A stretch of DNA of 64,000 nt from Daucus carota subsp. sativus (taxonomy: Eukaryota > Streptophyta > Magnoliopsida > Apiales > Apiaceae): NCBI RefSeq assembly GCF_001625215.2, contig NC_030383.2, positions 63,106,949-63,170,948 of the forward strand, in the 5' to 3' direction. The position numbers and the translations under genes are program-made. Below, in pieces: positions 11,613-21,096 of the stretch; positions within the stretch are counted from its first letter, which is position 1, and every line of letters starts with the position of its first letter. Below the pieces are notes generated by a model. That model had not been told where the DNA came from and made no database searches. It saw nothing but the letters and a program-made list of their open reading frames with translations.

Positions 11613-11892
11613 TCTCCAGAATCGATAAGTTTGGAACACGTTGATTGAGCACAAGACGAAGGCCACACATGCGCATCGTCTGATGCAGCTATGGTGCCTT
11701 TACAGTTGCTCATACATATAGTGAAACAATAAGGATCAACTCCTCCATTGTGCGTACACATTTTCTATCCTTATTTTCATACAATAAGGATAGAGTCTTT
11801 GCAATCTCGTCATGACCAGCTATACATCCGATCATGATAAACTCTAGCAGGATCATCCAAGTAATAATTTTCATAATGATATTAATTATCAT
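11613..11892 (-). pseudogene. Broken cysteine-rich secreted peptide gene
   Basis: This is the left-duplication copy of the gene at 30392-30670. The signal peptide region (start at 11892) and the distal sequence are conserved. The first cysteine cluster has been overwritten by a palindrome at 11764-11794 (arms of 12 bp, CTATCCTTATT and its complement, loop TTCATAC). This removes Cys residues and shifts the frame. The inserted AATAAGGAT matches sequence 55 bp away at 11728, so a template switch is likely. A two-base insertion near 11822 adds a further change. Pseudogene status is clear by comparison with the other copy. Confidence 0.8.
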
Positions 11893-12475
11893 TGTGAATA
11901 GTTGCATTGAGTTATGTATGTGTGTGTATATATATGCAATGGATTTTGTGGTTGAGAATATCTATTAGATTTTGTATATCCATAACAATTATTAAAATTT
12001 GAACAATAATATCCATTATTGGTTGTGGTTGACTATTGTAGTAGTCCAAGAAGTCTATGCAAGTGAAATCTATATTATATTTAAAAAGATTATACATGAA
12101 ATACAAAAGGTTTTTTTAGGACTGCTGTTAAAAATTGTTATGTTGTACGAAAAAATGCTGATAAAAAAAGTGTTATACGAAAATTTAAATGCTGATAAAA
12201 AAAATGTTGTAGAAATCAGACATGACAGCTTCCCACAAAAGCTGAAAAAACAATTTTCCGTAATAATATGGGAGGAGAAAAACTGTTTATAGATTTATAG
12301 AACAATTTTTCACATATTTTTTGATAAAAAGCTGTTGTTGTCTTCAAGCTGAGTAATGCCAAACAGTTCCGAAATCATTTTGCAGGTAGTTAATCTCACT
12401 TCCATATAATATACTCCTATATATTACCGAAAAAACATGAAATGATGCAAATCTCATACTATTGACAACAGGTAA
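11893..12475. other. Upstream region of the peptide pseudogene
   Basis: Shared with 30671-31270. A minus-strand TATATATATG motif near 11930 parallels the one upstream of the intact copy. Several short direct repeats of the type AAAATGCTGATAAAAAA lie at 12150-12210; the other copy has one more. No other gene seen. Confidence 0.45.
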
Positions 12476-12962
12476 ACTCCTTGCAATACTTTGAGCTGCA
12501 AAATCCATCAAATTTGTTGATATATCAATGTAACTGTTTGACAGAGTACTTCCAAGCTAAGTATCAAAAATCACTACCTTACGAAATATATCTCACCCTA
12601 CCTTCTCTGCTTAACTGTTTCGAGTACTTTTACCAAGCATATTTTCCATTAAGGTGAAAGGCACAGAATAATTAAGGATCACCTATCCCATCAGTGCCGG
12701 GGAATATGGAACCATCTTATCAGTTAACTAGTTTAACATTTCTCGCGGTCTTGAACCTCTCAGAAAACCATCTTATACTCATGTGCGGACTTCCTTTGAC
12801 GAAGAAATGGTGATGCTGATGCTAATGATAATGAACTCAACTGGGGAGTGATCCTTATGGGATACGGATGTGGATTGATATGCGGATTTTCTTTGGGGTT
12901 TATATTTTGTGGTTTGTGAGATACATTGAAGTACTGCAGCTGGAGTTGATCATTATAAAGAA
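12476..12962 (+). pseudogene. RLP 3' exon remnant
   Basis: From about 12614 the sequence matches RLP1 exon 2 (FEYFYQA, then VKGTE). It then jumps to the last LRR (LNLSENHL), the MCGLPLTKK stretch, the acidic linker, the GYGCGLICGFSLG helix and the WFVRYIEVLQ tail. Many internal deletions remove most of the LRRs. The same remnant is at 31415-31780, so the decay predates the segmental duplication. Confidence 0.8.
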
Positions 12963-13009
12963 CATAGGCAAGTTAATCGCTTATTGAAATTAGTAATTGT
13001 CAAAAGTAA

Positions 13010-13256
13010 AATGTTGAAATTACTTTTTCCGAATGAAATCATCGGCAAAAAGTCTCTGTCGAATTTGATCTGCCAAAATTATGTTTAATATCTACGGCCA
13101 AGATTATCTGTCGAAAATATTTCCCGACAATTTTAAAAGACAAATTTGTCGCGTCTCAGTTGTGAGCAGGAATAGATATTTTCGACAGAATTCCACTGAA
13201 ATTAGCTAATTTCAACATAAATTTTCTATCGAAATTACTCGGGTTTTTTGTAGCGT
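13010..13256. mobile_element. Probable CACTA-type remnant
   Basis: The right edge GGGTTTTTTGTAGCG resembles a degenerate CACTA end (complement of CACTACAAAAAACCC). The interior holds repeated TGTCGAAA, TTCGACAG and TATCGAAATTAC motifs in both orientations, as in subterminal repeats. No clear left end. A matching copy is at about 31815-32058. Confidence 0.4.
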
Positions 13257-13400
13257 ATCTGATAGCCTTTGGGGACTGGGGTATATTGTTTTCACAAAGC
13301 CCTGGTGATTTGTGAGATGCATCGAAGGACCGCAACTGAAGTCGATAAGAACATGCAGAAAGAAAACTGATCCATCTTGATAAACTTGAAAAATGTTGTC
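13257..13400 (+). pseudogene. Second RLP C-terminal remnant
   Basis: Encodes a decayed GYIVFTKPW stretch followed by RCIEG and LK, matching the RLP helix and tail. It is separate from the remnant ending at 12962, so at least two RLP genes have decayed here. Counterpart: 32059-32200. Confidence 0.7.
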
Positions 13401-13730
13401 ATATGGTGATATATACTCCCTGGCCCCAGTCTCTTGGAAAGAACTTAGTTGATTTTTTTTTTTCAGTATCCATCCCTAATAGTTGCAGCAAATTAAAAAA
13501 TATAGTTATATCTTTTTAGCAATGGTGCAATTTGGAAAGCTTTCTCATCATCTTCTTCTTTTCTTTATCTCATTACTCTCATTTAATTCCACTGTCCTGC
13601 AACAATTCGCCAAGGAGAAGCTCTAGTTGAATGGAAGAACAGCCTATCCCTGAATTCGTTTCTTGGTTCTTGGTCACTAATTAATCTCACTTATCTTTGT
13701 AATTAAGTGGACTGGCATTGTATGCAACTC

Positions 13731-14417
13731 TCTGCAGGTTCAGTCAGTCAGATTAATCTTCAAGAACTCACAGGAACACTTGCTAACCTCGGTTTCTTTT
13801 CGTTTTCAAATCTCACCAATATCAACATTACACATAACAACTTCACTGGTCCAATACCACCCGAGATTGGAAATTTACGACGGAACAATGTGTCATAAGT
13901 TTCAGTTTTCCTCCAAAACTTACGACGGATGTTCATACATAACTTCTGTCGCAAGTTCAACTTTTTTCAAAAGGAAAACCAGGACCCACAACAGACATGC
14001 GATAGAAACTTCCGTCGTAAGGTAGTTAACATACGACGGACCGAGCATCGTAAGATAAAATTTATCCAGACAAGGATCTGGGCCCCACAACATACTTGCG
14101 ACGGAAAGTTCCGTCGTAAATTCTGTAACTTACGACGGTTTTAATACTTACGACGCATGTTTGGAATTGTGATGTATTTTGCAACTTTCGACTTGACAAA
14201 AAATGACGGAAAAAGTCCGTCGTAAAGTAAGAACTACTTCCATCGTAAAAACCCAGTTTTGTTGTAGTGTCTGCAGGTTCAGTCAGTCAGATTAATCTTC
14301 AAGAACTCACAGGAACACTTGCTAACCTCGGTTTCTTTTCGTTTTTCAAATCTCACCAATCTCAACATTACACATAACAACTTCACTGGTCCAATACCAC
14401 CCGAGATTGGAAATTTA
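13731..14417. repeat. 147-bp exon segment duplicated around a CACTA fragment
   Basis: 13731-13877 and 14270-14417 are direct copies (TCTGCAGGTTCAG to GGAAATTTA) that differ by about one substitution and one inserted T. The paralogue at 32547-32693 has a single copy. The duplication is far longer than the 3-bp CACTA target duplication, so it probably arose during faulty repair of the element's left end. Confidence 0.85.
13878..14269. mobile_element. 5'-truncated non-autonomous CACTA element
   Basis: The right end TTTTGTTGTAGTG is the complement of a CACTACAACAAAA terminus. The interior carries many subterminal repeats in both orientations (TTACGACGG, CCGTCGTAA), typical of CACTA/En-Spm elements. 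The left terminus is missing. No coding capacity. Confidence 0.8.
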
Positions 14418-15169
14418 ACAGACGTTCAGTACCTCGACTTTAGCTATAATAATCTCAATGGTAATGGTACCCTTTCATACCAGGTTAGCCACCTTCAGAG
14501 GTTGGTCGTCTTACGGCTGTCATTTAATCACCGAAAGCTCCGAGTTTGTCCAATTTTTCCCCCATACCTAAACTGGTTGGTCTCGGTCTTAGTGGTAATA
14601 AGCTGGCGTCAAATTTTCCAGAATTCATATCTAATTGCTATAACATAATTAATCTTGATCTTTTATTTAACGTGTTAACTGGCCTGGTGATCCAATGCCT
14701 GAATCAGCAGATGACAATTTACGTAATCTTGAAGAACTGTATCTTGGTGCCAATTCTTTCGAGGGGCCATTTCCAACGAATATATTCAAGCTTTCCAAAT
14801 TAAGGGTTCTTGACCTATCTATGAATAATTTTTCAGGTTCAATTCCTGATGGTATAGGGATGCTTCCTGATCTTTGAATAATTCGTTTATATAATTCATT
14901 TGAAGGAATTATTCCTTCTTCAATTAGTCTACTTAAGGATCTTCAACACCTAGACTTCAGTGACAACCTTCTAGTTTCAAGTATAATGTCTTACGGGTCC
15001 AATTTAACCGATCATTATAGGCAACCCCATTAGAGATGCTCTTAATAACATTTTAACTAGAGAATATCTTACTTTCAGTTGCATTTGTATTAAATCTGAT
15101 TTAGATGAAGAGAAACAGAATACATATGATCCTGAGACAACATTTTGTCAATGTTTTCGTCTTGATTAA

Positions 15170-15310
15170 ACAGTCTTCTTCATGCGTGTCCTTGTCAACT
15201 TCAGTTGCGGTAATTCAATGTATCTCACGAACCACCTTGGCTTTCCCATTTTGAAAACAAGTATCCTGAAGATAATCCGCATATCAATCCACATCCGTAG
15301 CTCAGTTGAT
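15170..15310 (-). pseudogene. Antisense RLP C-terminal fragment
   Basis: Read on the minus strand, it matches the end of an RLP1-like exon 2: GYGCGLICGLSSGY, the KPW(W) region, the RYIE-like stretch and the THMKK-like tail, with frameshifts. It is the only RLP piece on the minus strand that I found, so it marks a local inversion. Confidence 0.7.
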
Positions 15311-16001
15311 TTATTAATTTATTCATGAAGTGGCGAACGACATTCCTGCAAAAGTAAAAGTCAGTGGAATTTGTATGATAGCATGATCCATGATGAATAT
15401 TTAAAGTTTCAGCTAGAATTTCACCAAGTAATTTATTTCTTGCTTAAGTCCCGGATTGACGAATTTTGCTGATCACATTTCTAATCGACCAATTCTGGTC
15501 GAATAAATTAAATGGCACACTTCCTGAGTTGGTGGTGGGGGCGTTCTTCTTGTGTTTCTTTCTTTTCATTATTGACATTGTTATCCAGGTCCTTGCTTCT
15601 GGGCTTTTGTAAAGCACCCATTTACTCCATTGTCATGATCATAGCTAGTCTTCCATATCCAAGATACGCGCATTATAGTGGATTTATCTTTATTAGTGAT
15701 TTCTGTGGAAATGCATAATCTTTATAAGCTCCAATATTATAAAATAAACCTAACTTATTAGAGTTAACAGGGCATTTGTGTTGATAATTTGCGCAATGTT
15801 ATGGGGATCGCTCCCAAGTCTTGGACGGACTCTTTCCAAGTCTTCTGAGGACCCATCTGCACACTAATTTGTCCGCCAACTAAAAATTTATATATATTTT
15901 TCCATAGAATATAAATAGTTGGGGGTACTAACAGAACCTCTAGTAAAATTAATTAATACCGTTATGATTTCGCAAACACAGCAGACAGCAGGCATAAGGC
16001 T
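15311..16001. other. Upstream region of RLP3
   Basis: No gene supported. A 68-codon ORF at 15512 has no recognisable features. At 15805-15850 the CCAAGTCTTGGACGGACTC and TTCTGAGGACCC motifs are a degenerate copy of the repeated motif seen upstream of RLP4, RLP6 and RLP7; a similar version is at 56378-56415. Confidence 0.5.
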
Positions 16002-16010
16002 TATAAATAG
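16002..16010 (+). promoter_or_regulatory. TATA box of RLP3
   Basis: TATAAATAG followed by AAGTGT, 48 bases before the chosen start at 16050; shared by the cluster. Confidence 0.75.
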
Positions 16011-16049
16011 AAGTGTCGTATTTGGTTGATGGTCAAGTTGAGTGGAAAT

Positions 16050-18883
16050 ATGGCACACTTTGTAATGCCTTGTTATCCTCTTCTCTTTGTTTTCTTTCTC
16101 TCATTACTTCAATCCATTCTAACAACACAAGAGGGAGAAGCTCTTGTGAAATGGAAGAATAGCCTAGCCCCTTCTTCTTTTCTCGACTCTTGGTCACTCA
16201 CCAATCTCGATAATCTTTGCAACTGGACTGGCATTACTTGTAACTCTGCAGGTTCAGTCTCTCTGATTAACCTCTGTGAGAAACAACTTGATGGAATGCT
16301 GTCTGAGTTTGGTTTCACTTCATTTCCAAATCTCAACAATCTCACCCTCGCAGTTAACAACTTCTCCGGTCCAATACCAGCAGCCATTGAGAATTTGACA
16401 GAGCTTCGGTATCTTGATTTGAGCAATAATTATCTAGATGGTCCCATTCCTTTCCAGGTTAGCCATCTTCAGAGGTTGCTCATCTTAAATCTGTCACGGA
16501 ATGCATTGCAAGCTCTAAATTGGTCCAATTTCTCTCCCATGCCTTTTTTGCGCATCCTCAAGCTCAGTAGAAATCATCTTGCGTCGAAATTCCCAAATTT
16601 TATATCCAATTCTCATAGCCTGACTCACCTTGACCTTTCATATAACATGTTTACCGGTGATCTAGCATGTGAACCAATATTTGCCAACCTGCATAAGCTT
16701 GAAGTGCTTAGTCTCGTTGACAATTCTTTTGAGGGGCCATTTCCGCCAAATATATTCAAGCTTTCCAAATTAAAACGTCTTGCCCTGTCAGGTAACAAAT
16801 TTTCAGGTCCAATTCCCAATGACATAAGGTTGCTTTGTGATCTTGAATCCCTATATTTAGGTAACAATTCCTTTGAAGGACCGCTTCCACCAAATATATT
16901 CAAGCTTTCAAAATTAAAAGATCTTGTTCTTTGGCGTAATAAGTTTTCAGGTTATATTCCCAATAGTATAAATTTGCTTTCGGCGCTTGAAGCCCTCGAT
17001 CTTTATTCTAATTTTTTTGAGGGGCCGCTTCCACCAAATATATTCAAGCTCTCAAAACTAAGGATTCTTTCCCTTGGGAACAATAACTTTGCAGGTTCTG
17101 TCTCTAATAATATAGGTTTGCTTCCTGAGCTTGAAACCCTATATCTTGACTCTAATTTGTTTGAGGGGCCGCTTCCCCCACATATATTCAAGCTCTCTAA
17201 ATTAAGATATCTAGACCTCTCAAACAATAGAAATTTATTTGAAATTAGAAGTATTCCTATTGGATTGGGACTCTTGACTAACCTCAACTATTTAGATCTA
17301 CATTGCAGTAATCTCAGTGGCGATATTTCATCTGCCATTGGAAACCTGAAGCTACTAGTATTTCTTGATCTCAGTTTTAATCAATTGACCGGACCGCTTT
17401 CAAAGATCGTTTCTAATCTCACAAATCTTATATATCTTGATGTAAGTCATAATAGTCTTAGTGGAAATATTAGTGACTTGTGGAAATATTATCTGTCTGG
17501 GAACATTCCTAAGGAATATAACGATCATCCAACTTTGGAATACATCAATTTAAGTGGGAACCATTTTACAGGTATGTTTTCTCTATATATCTTTTCCTTT
17601 TGTCATATTAACTAAGCTTGTAATCTTTTTGTAGTTATACCAAAGTTTTAACAATCTTGACAGGTGAGCTTCCAACAACAATTTGCAATGTCACTTCCCT
17701 TTCAGTTCTTGATTTGTCAAATAATGGATTAAGTGGTGCACTTCCAAACTGTTTCGCGAATCTTGCTGATAGATTGCTTTACATTAATCTTGCTAATAAT
17801 CAGTTTCGAGGAACAATACCAACTACTTTATCCAAAAGTTGTCAGCTGACATATCTAAACATGGATAATAATGAGTTTGAAGGATTGGTGCCCCCATCTT
17901 TGGCGAACTGTAAGCACTTGAAAATTCTTGATATTGGCAATAATAAAATAGGTGGTTCATTCCCGTCATGGCTTTATGTACTTGGAGAGCTAGAAGTCCT
18001 TGTCTTGCGATCAAATAAACTCTATGGTACAATAACTGGAAGGAGCATAGAAGATCCCTTCCCCAAGTTGCGGATTGTGGATCTGTCCGATAATCAATTC
18101 ACAGGCCATTTGCCAATTCAATACTTTAAGAATATGAAATCAACTGATAATATGTATAATTATCTGAATTCCACAGGAGGAATATATTTCACTTATGAAG
18201 CAGCAGTCTCACTAACTGTGAAGGGAACAGAGTATGAAGTAGCAAATAACCTTCATATTTACACAGCTATTGATCTGTCGTGCAACAAATTTCAGGGTGA
18301 AATTCCAAAAGTTATTGGAGAGCTTAGATGGCTTGCATTGCTCAATTTATCGCATAATAGTCTGACAGGACATATCCCATCATTGCTGAGAAATATGAAA
18401 GAACTCCAATATTTAGATCTGTCCTCAAATCAACTGACAGGGGCTATTCCACCTCAGTTAACTGCATTGACATTTCTAGAGGTCTTGAACCTCTCAGGAA
18501 ACCATCTTAGTGGAGGGATTCCTCAGAAAGGACAGTTCAGCACATTCAACAATGATTCTTATCTAGGAAACTCCGCTTTATGTGGATCACCTTTGACGAA
18601 GAAATGTGCAAACACAGCATCACCTCCAAAAGAAGTCGGAAATGGTGATGAAGAAGATGGTGGTGATGAATTGACATGGGAAGCAATCGTGATGGGATAT
18701 GGATGTGGACTGATATGTGGCATCATCGGCATACATTGTTCTCAAACTAGGAAAGCCGTGGTGGTTTGTGAGATGTATCGAAGTACTGCAACTGAAGTTG
18801 ATGAAAAGATATGCATGAAGAATGGTACTCTGGTCGATCAACACGAACTTGAAAGTTGTTGTCCTTGTGGACTAGCTGCCTAA
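16050..18883 (+). CDS. RLP3, LRR receptor-like protein with frameshifted anchor
   Basis: 913 residues in two exons (16050-17571, 17664-18883) with a 92-bp phase-1 intron. Signal peptide, cap CNWTGITC and FEGPLPPNIFKLSKL-type LRRs are intact; the island ends VKGTEYEV. In the transmembrane segment (about 18721-18732) the gene is 2 bp shorter than RLP4, RLP6 and RLP7. The frame shifts after GYGCGLICGI, the KPWWFVRYIE tail is lost and a 40-odd-residue tail ending CCPCGLAA replaces it. The remaining hydrophobic stretch (AIVMGYGCGLICGIIGIHC) may still anchor it weakly. ATG 16029 is upstream in frame but sits at the expected transcription start, so 16050 (MAHF, as in RLP4) is preferred. It may be a functional variant or an early pseudogene. 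Confidence 0.82.
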
Positions 18884-19008
18884 GTATTTGGTATTATGTA
18901 ATAATCCGTTTGGTCGGGACTCATAATCATGCATTTTTCTTGCTTCAGGAGTATTAATATATATTAACCTTGCTATCTAAAAGAATAAAATTGCAAATTA
19001 ACCTTCTC

Positions 19009-19640
19009 AGAGAAATCTTGCTGATAAAATGCATTGCATTGATCTCGCTAATAATCAGTTCCGAGGACCAATACCAACAACCTTCTCAGACAGTTGCCAG
19101 TTAAGATATCTAAACATGTATGACAATCACTTAAAAGGACTATTGCCCCGATCTCTGTCAAACTGTAAGCACTTGAAAATTCTTGACATCGGGAACAACA
19201 AAATGGGCGGTACATTTCCTTCATGGCTATTTACTCTCGGAGAGCTGGAAGTCCTAGTCTTGCGATCAAATAGACTTTACGGTCCAGTAAGTGGAAGGAG
19301 CACATCACATCCATTCCCCAAGTTGCGGATTTTAGATCTCTCCAACAACCAATTCGCGGGCCATTTTCCAATTCAATACATTAAGAATATGAAACCAACT
19401 GCTGACAACGGGTATAGTTATCAAAATAGATCACAAGGACTAATTAATTACATCTATGAAGCATCTATCTCCTTAAATGTGAAAGGAACAGAGTATGAAG
19501 TGAAAAACATTCTTCATATCTACACAACCATTGATCTGTCGTGCAACAAATTTCAAGGAGAAGTTCCAAAGGTTACTGGAGAGCTTAAATGGCTTGCATT
19601 GCTCAATCTATCTCATAATAGTCCTACCGGACATATGTTC
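19009..19640 (+). pseudogene. RLP exon-2 fragment fused to module tail
   Basis: Homologous to RLP exon 2 from the NLADxLxxIxLANNQF repeat through the island (VKGTEYEV) to LNLSHNS. It then breaks at CATATG, and the frame runs on into unrelated sequence up to a stop at 19790. It lacks exon 1, the last LRRs and the anchor. Open for 253 codons, but no start context or signal peptide is visible. Equivalent fragments with the same break occur at 25590, 50768 and 58103. Confidence 0.85.
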
Positions 19641-21040
19641 TGCATTATTATTATGCTTTCATCAATATTTTTAAACACTTCTCAATATGTATTTTCAAAG
19701 AATTCTCAAGCACTTGAACATTTGGACCGGTTCTTTCGAAGCCAAGATGCCCAGGTTATCATGGCCATGCACAAAAATGCCCAAAAATAAATAAATTAAG
19801 AGAGATTGCTCAGGGTCTCCCCAAGCCTTCCAGGACACATTCCAAGTCTTCGGAGGACCACTGCCTCGCCCTTTCAAAGATGTGATAGTAGCTCGAGAGT
19901 GATATAAATTATTTTCCCGACACTAAAATAAATAGGGTTTTGTTCCAGGACAATCGATTGTCATGGAGGTCTTCCATCATATCCGCAGATAGGAACTTTC
20001 CCTATCCGCGGAAAATTATAGCGGATACTTAAAAAAATGAAGTTTAATCTGGACCCTTGAAATAGAGATCCGACGGCCATGAAAGTGTGTGTTAACTTAC
20101 TTGGCACTAAGATTGATAAAGACAGTATAATAATTTAATTGATGAAAAGTCAAAGTTTTCTAATAAATCCATAAAGAATATGATAATCAAAATAACGAAA
20201 ATTATAATTGAAAAATCAAAATCATTAGTCATGTATTAGAATAGTGTTCACACACTTATATATCAAAATTTGTGGTCCCAAAAACTATAGCACAATATCC
20301 TAAATACACCACATTAAATACTAGTTCAAAAATATTCAATAAATAATTGATTTCATTCATAATTTTGTTATTTTAAAAACGAATAATTTGGTTGATGTTG
20401 ACCTATATTTTAATATATAATTATATTATTTTTGTCTTATTTTATTTAACTAGAAACAATATTTTTATAATATTTATTACATTAATTATATTAATAGATA
20501 TAATTTTATTAAAAAAATTGAATAAAATTAAGAGGAAAACTCTATGCCACTCCAAGTCTACAAGACTCATTTCAAGTCCACCGAGGACCACTACCTCAAC
20601 CATTGAGAGATGTGAAAGTAGCTTGAGAGTGATATAAATTATTTTCCTGACAATAAAATTTAATATCTAATATAAATTAATTAAATTAGTTAATAATAAA
20701 TCAAAATTAATCATAAATTATGATTATAATTAAATTATATAAATCAACTCCAAATGATACAAATAACACTAAACCTTGGTTACTTTGTTGGTAAATAAAT
20801 ATAATATAATAATCAAATTGATGAGAAATCAAAATCATCTAATAAATTCACAAAAAATATATGATCATTAGTATATTATATTAGTATCCACACACTTATA
20901 TTTCAAAATCTATCCTCCAAACTTATCATCTCTGTAAACTAGCCACATAAAATAAAAAATTTCCACACTAAATAACAAAATATCTTTATCAAATTATTAT
21001 TTATGAATTAAATATTCAAGTTATAATTCCAGCATGCAGC
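19641..21040. repeat. Promoter module upstream of RLP4
   Basis: Non-coding. It begins with a tail conserved at 26166, 50877, 58171 and 63330 (motifs AAAGAATTCTCAAGCACTTG and CATTTGGACCGGTTCTTT). Then comes a motif of about 110 bp (CCAAGTCTTCGGAGGACCAC to GAGTGATATAAATTATTTTC, 19810-19925), AT-rich DNA, a second version of the same motif (20545-20655) and more AT-rich DNA up to the TATA box. An insert of about 170 bp at 19935-20100 is private to this copy. The 81-codon ORF at 20392 is not supported. Confidence 0.8.
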
Positions 21041-21041
21041 G

Positions 21042-21050
21042 TATAAATAG
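21042..21050 (+). promoter_or_regulatory. TATA box of RLP4
   Basis: TATAAATAG followed by AAGTGTGC, 55 bases before ATG 21097. The open frame extends upstream through this TATA box to 21034, so the upstream ATG is not used. Confidence 0.8.
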
Positions 21051-21096
21051 AAGTGTGCAGTATGATATCAGATTCATAACCCAGTTGAGGAGAAAC

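Larger units (their letters stand above)
5173..14690. repeat. Segmental duplication, left copy (A)
   Basis: Homologous to 26702-32950 through RLP2/RLP5, the spacers, the cysteine-rich peptide gene and the RLP remnants. The length difference is explained by insertions here (hAT MITE 8363-8547, retroposition 9175-11154, CACTA fragment with target duplication near 13878-14417) and a loss of about 555 bp from RLP5 in the other copy. Duplication edges are approximate. Confidence 0.85.
13522..14990 (+). pseudogene. RLP exon-1 pseudogene interrupted by a CACTA fragment
   Basis: Starts with ATG at 13522 (MVQFGKLSHHLLLFF, signal-peptide-like). The LRR cap WTGIVCNS and LRRs follow, in several frames with frameshifts and stops. 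The reading is interrupted at 13878-14269 by a transposon piece and a repeated 147-bp exon segment. Further LRRs (FEGPFPTNIFKLSKL near 14760) run to about 14990, and no exon 2 follows. The copy at 32341 lacks the insertion. Confidence 0.85.

Noticed and set aside
19641..19790. C-terminal extension of the RLP fragment ORF as a real chimaeric protein
   Set aside because: It is non-homologous tail sequence; in other module copies the frame is broken, so conservation is at DNA level, not protein level.
21034..21096. Upstream start MQRINRSVQY for RLP4 (and at 59563 for RLP7)
   Set aside because: This extension contains the TATA box, so it cannot be in the transcript started there; the signal peptide would also be buried.
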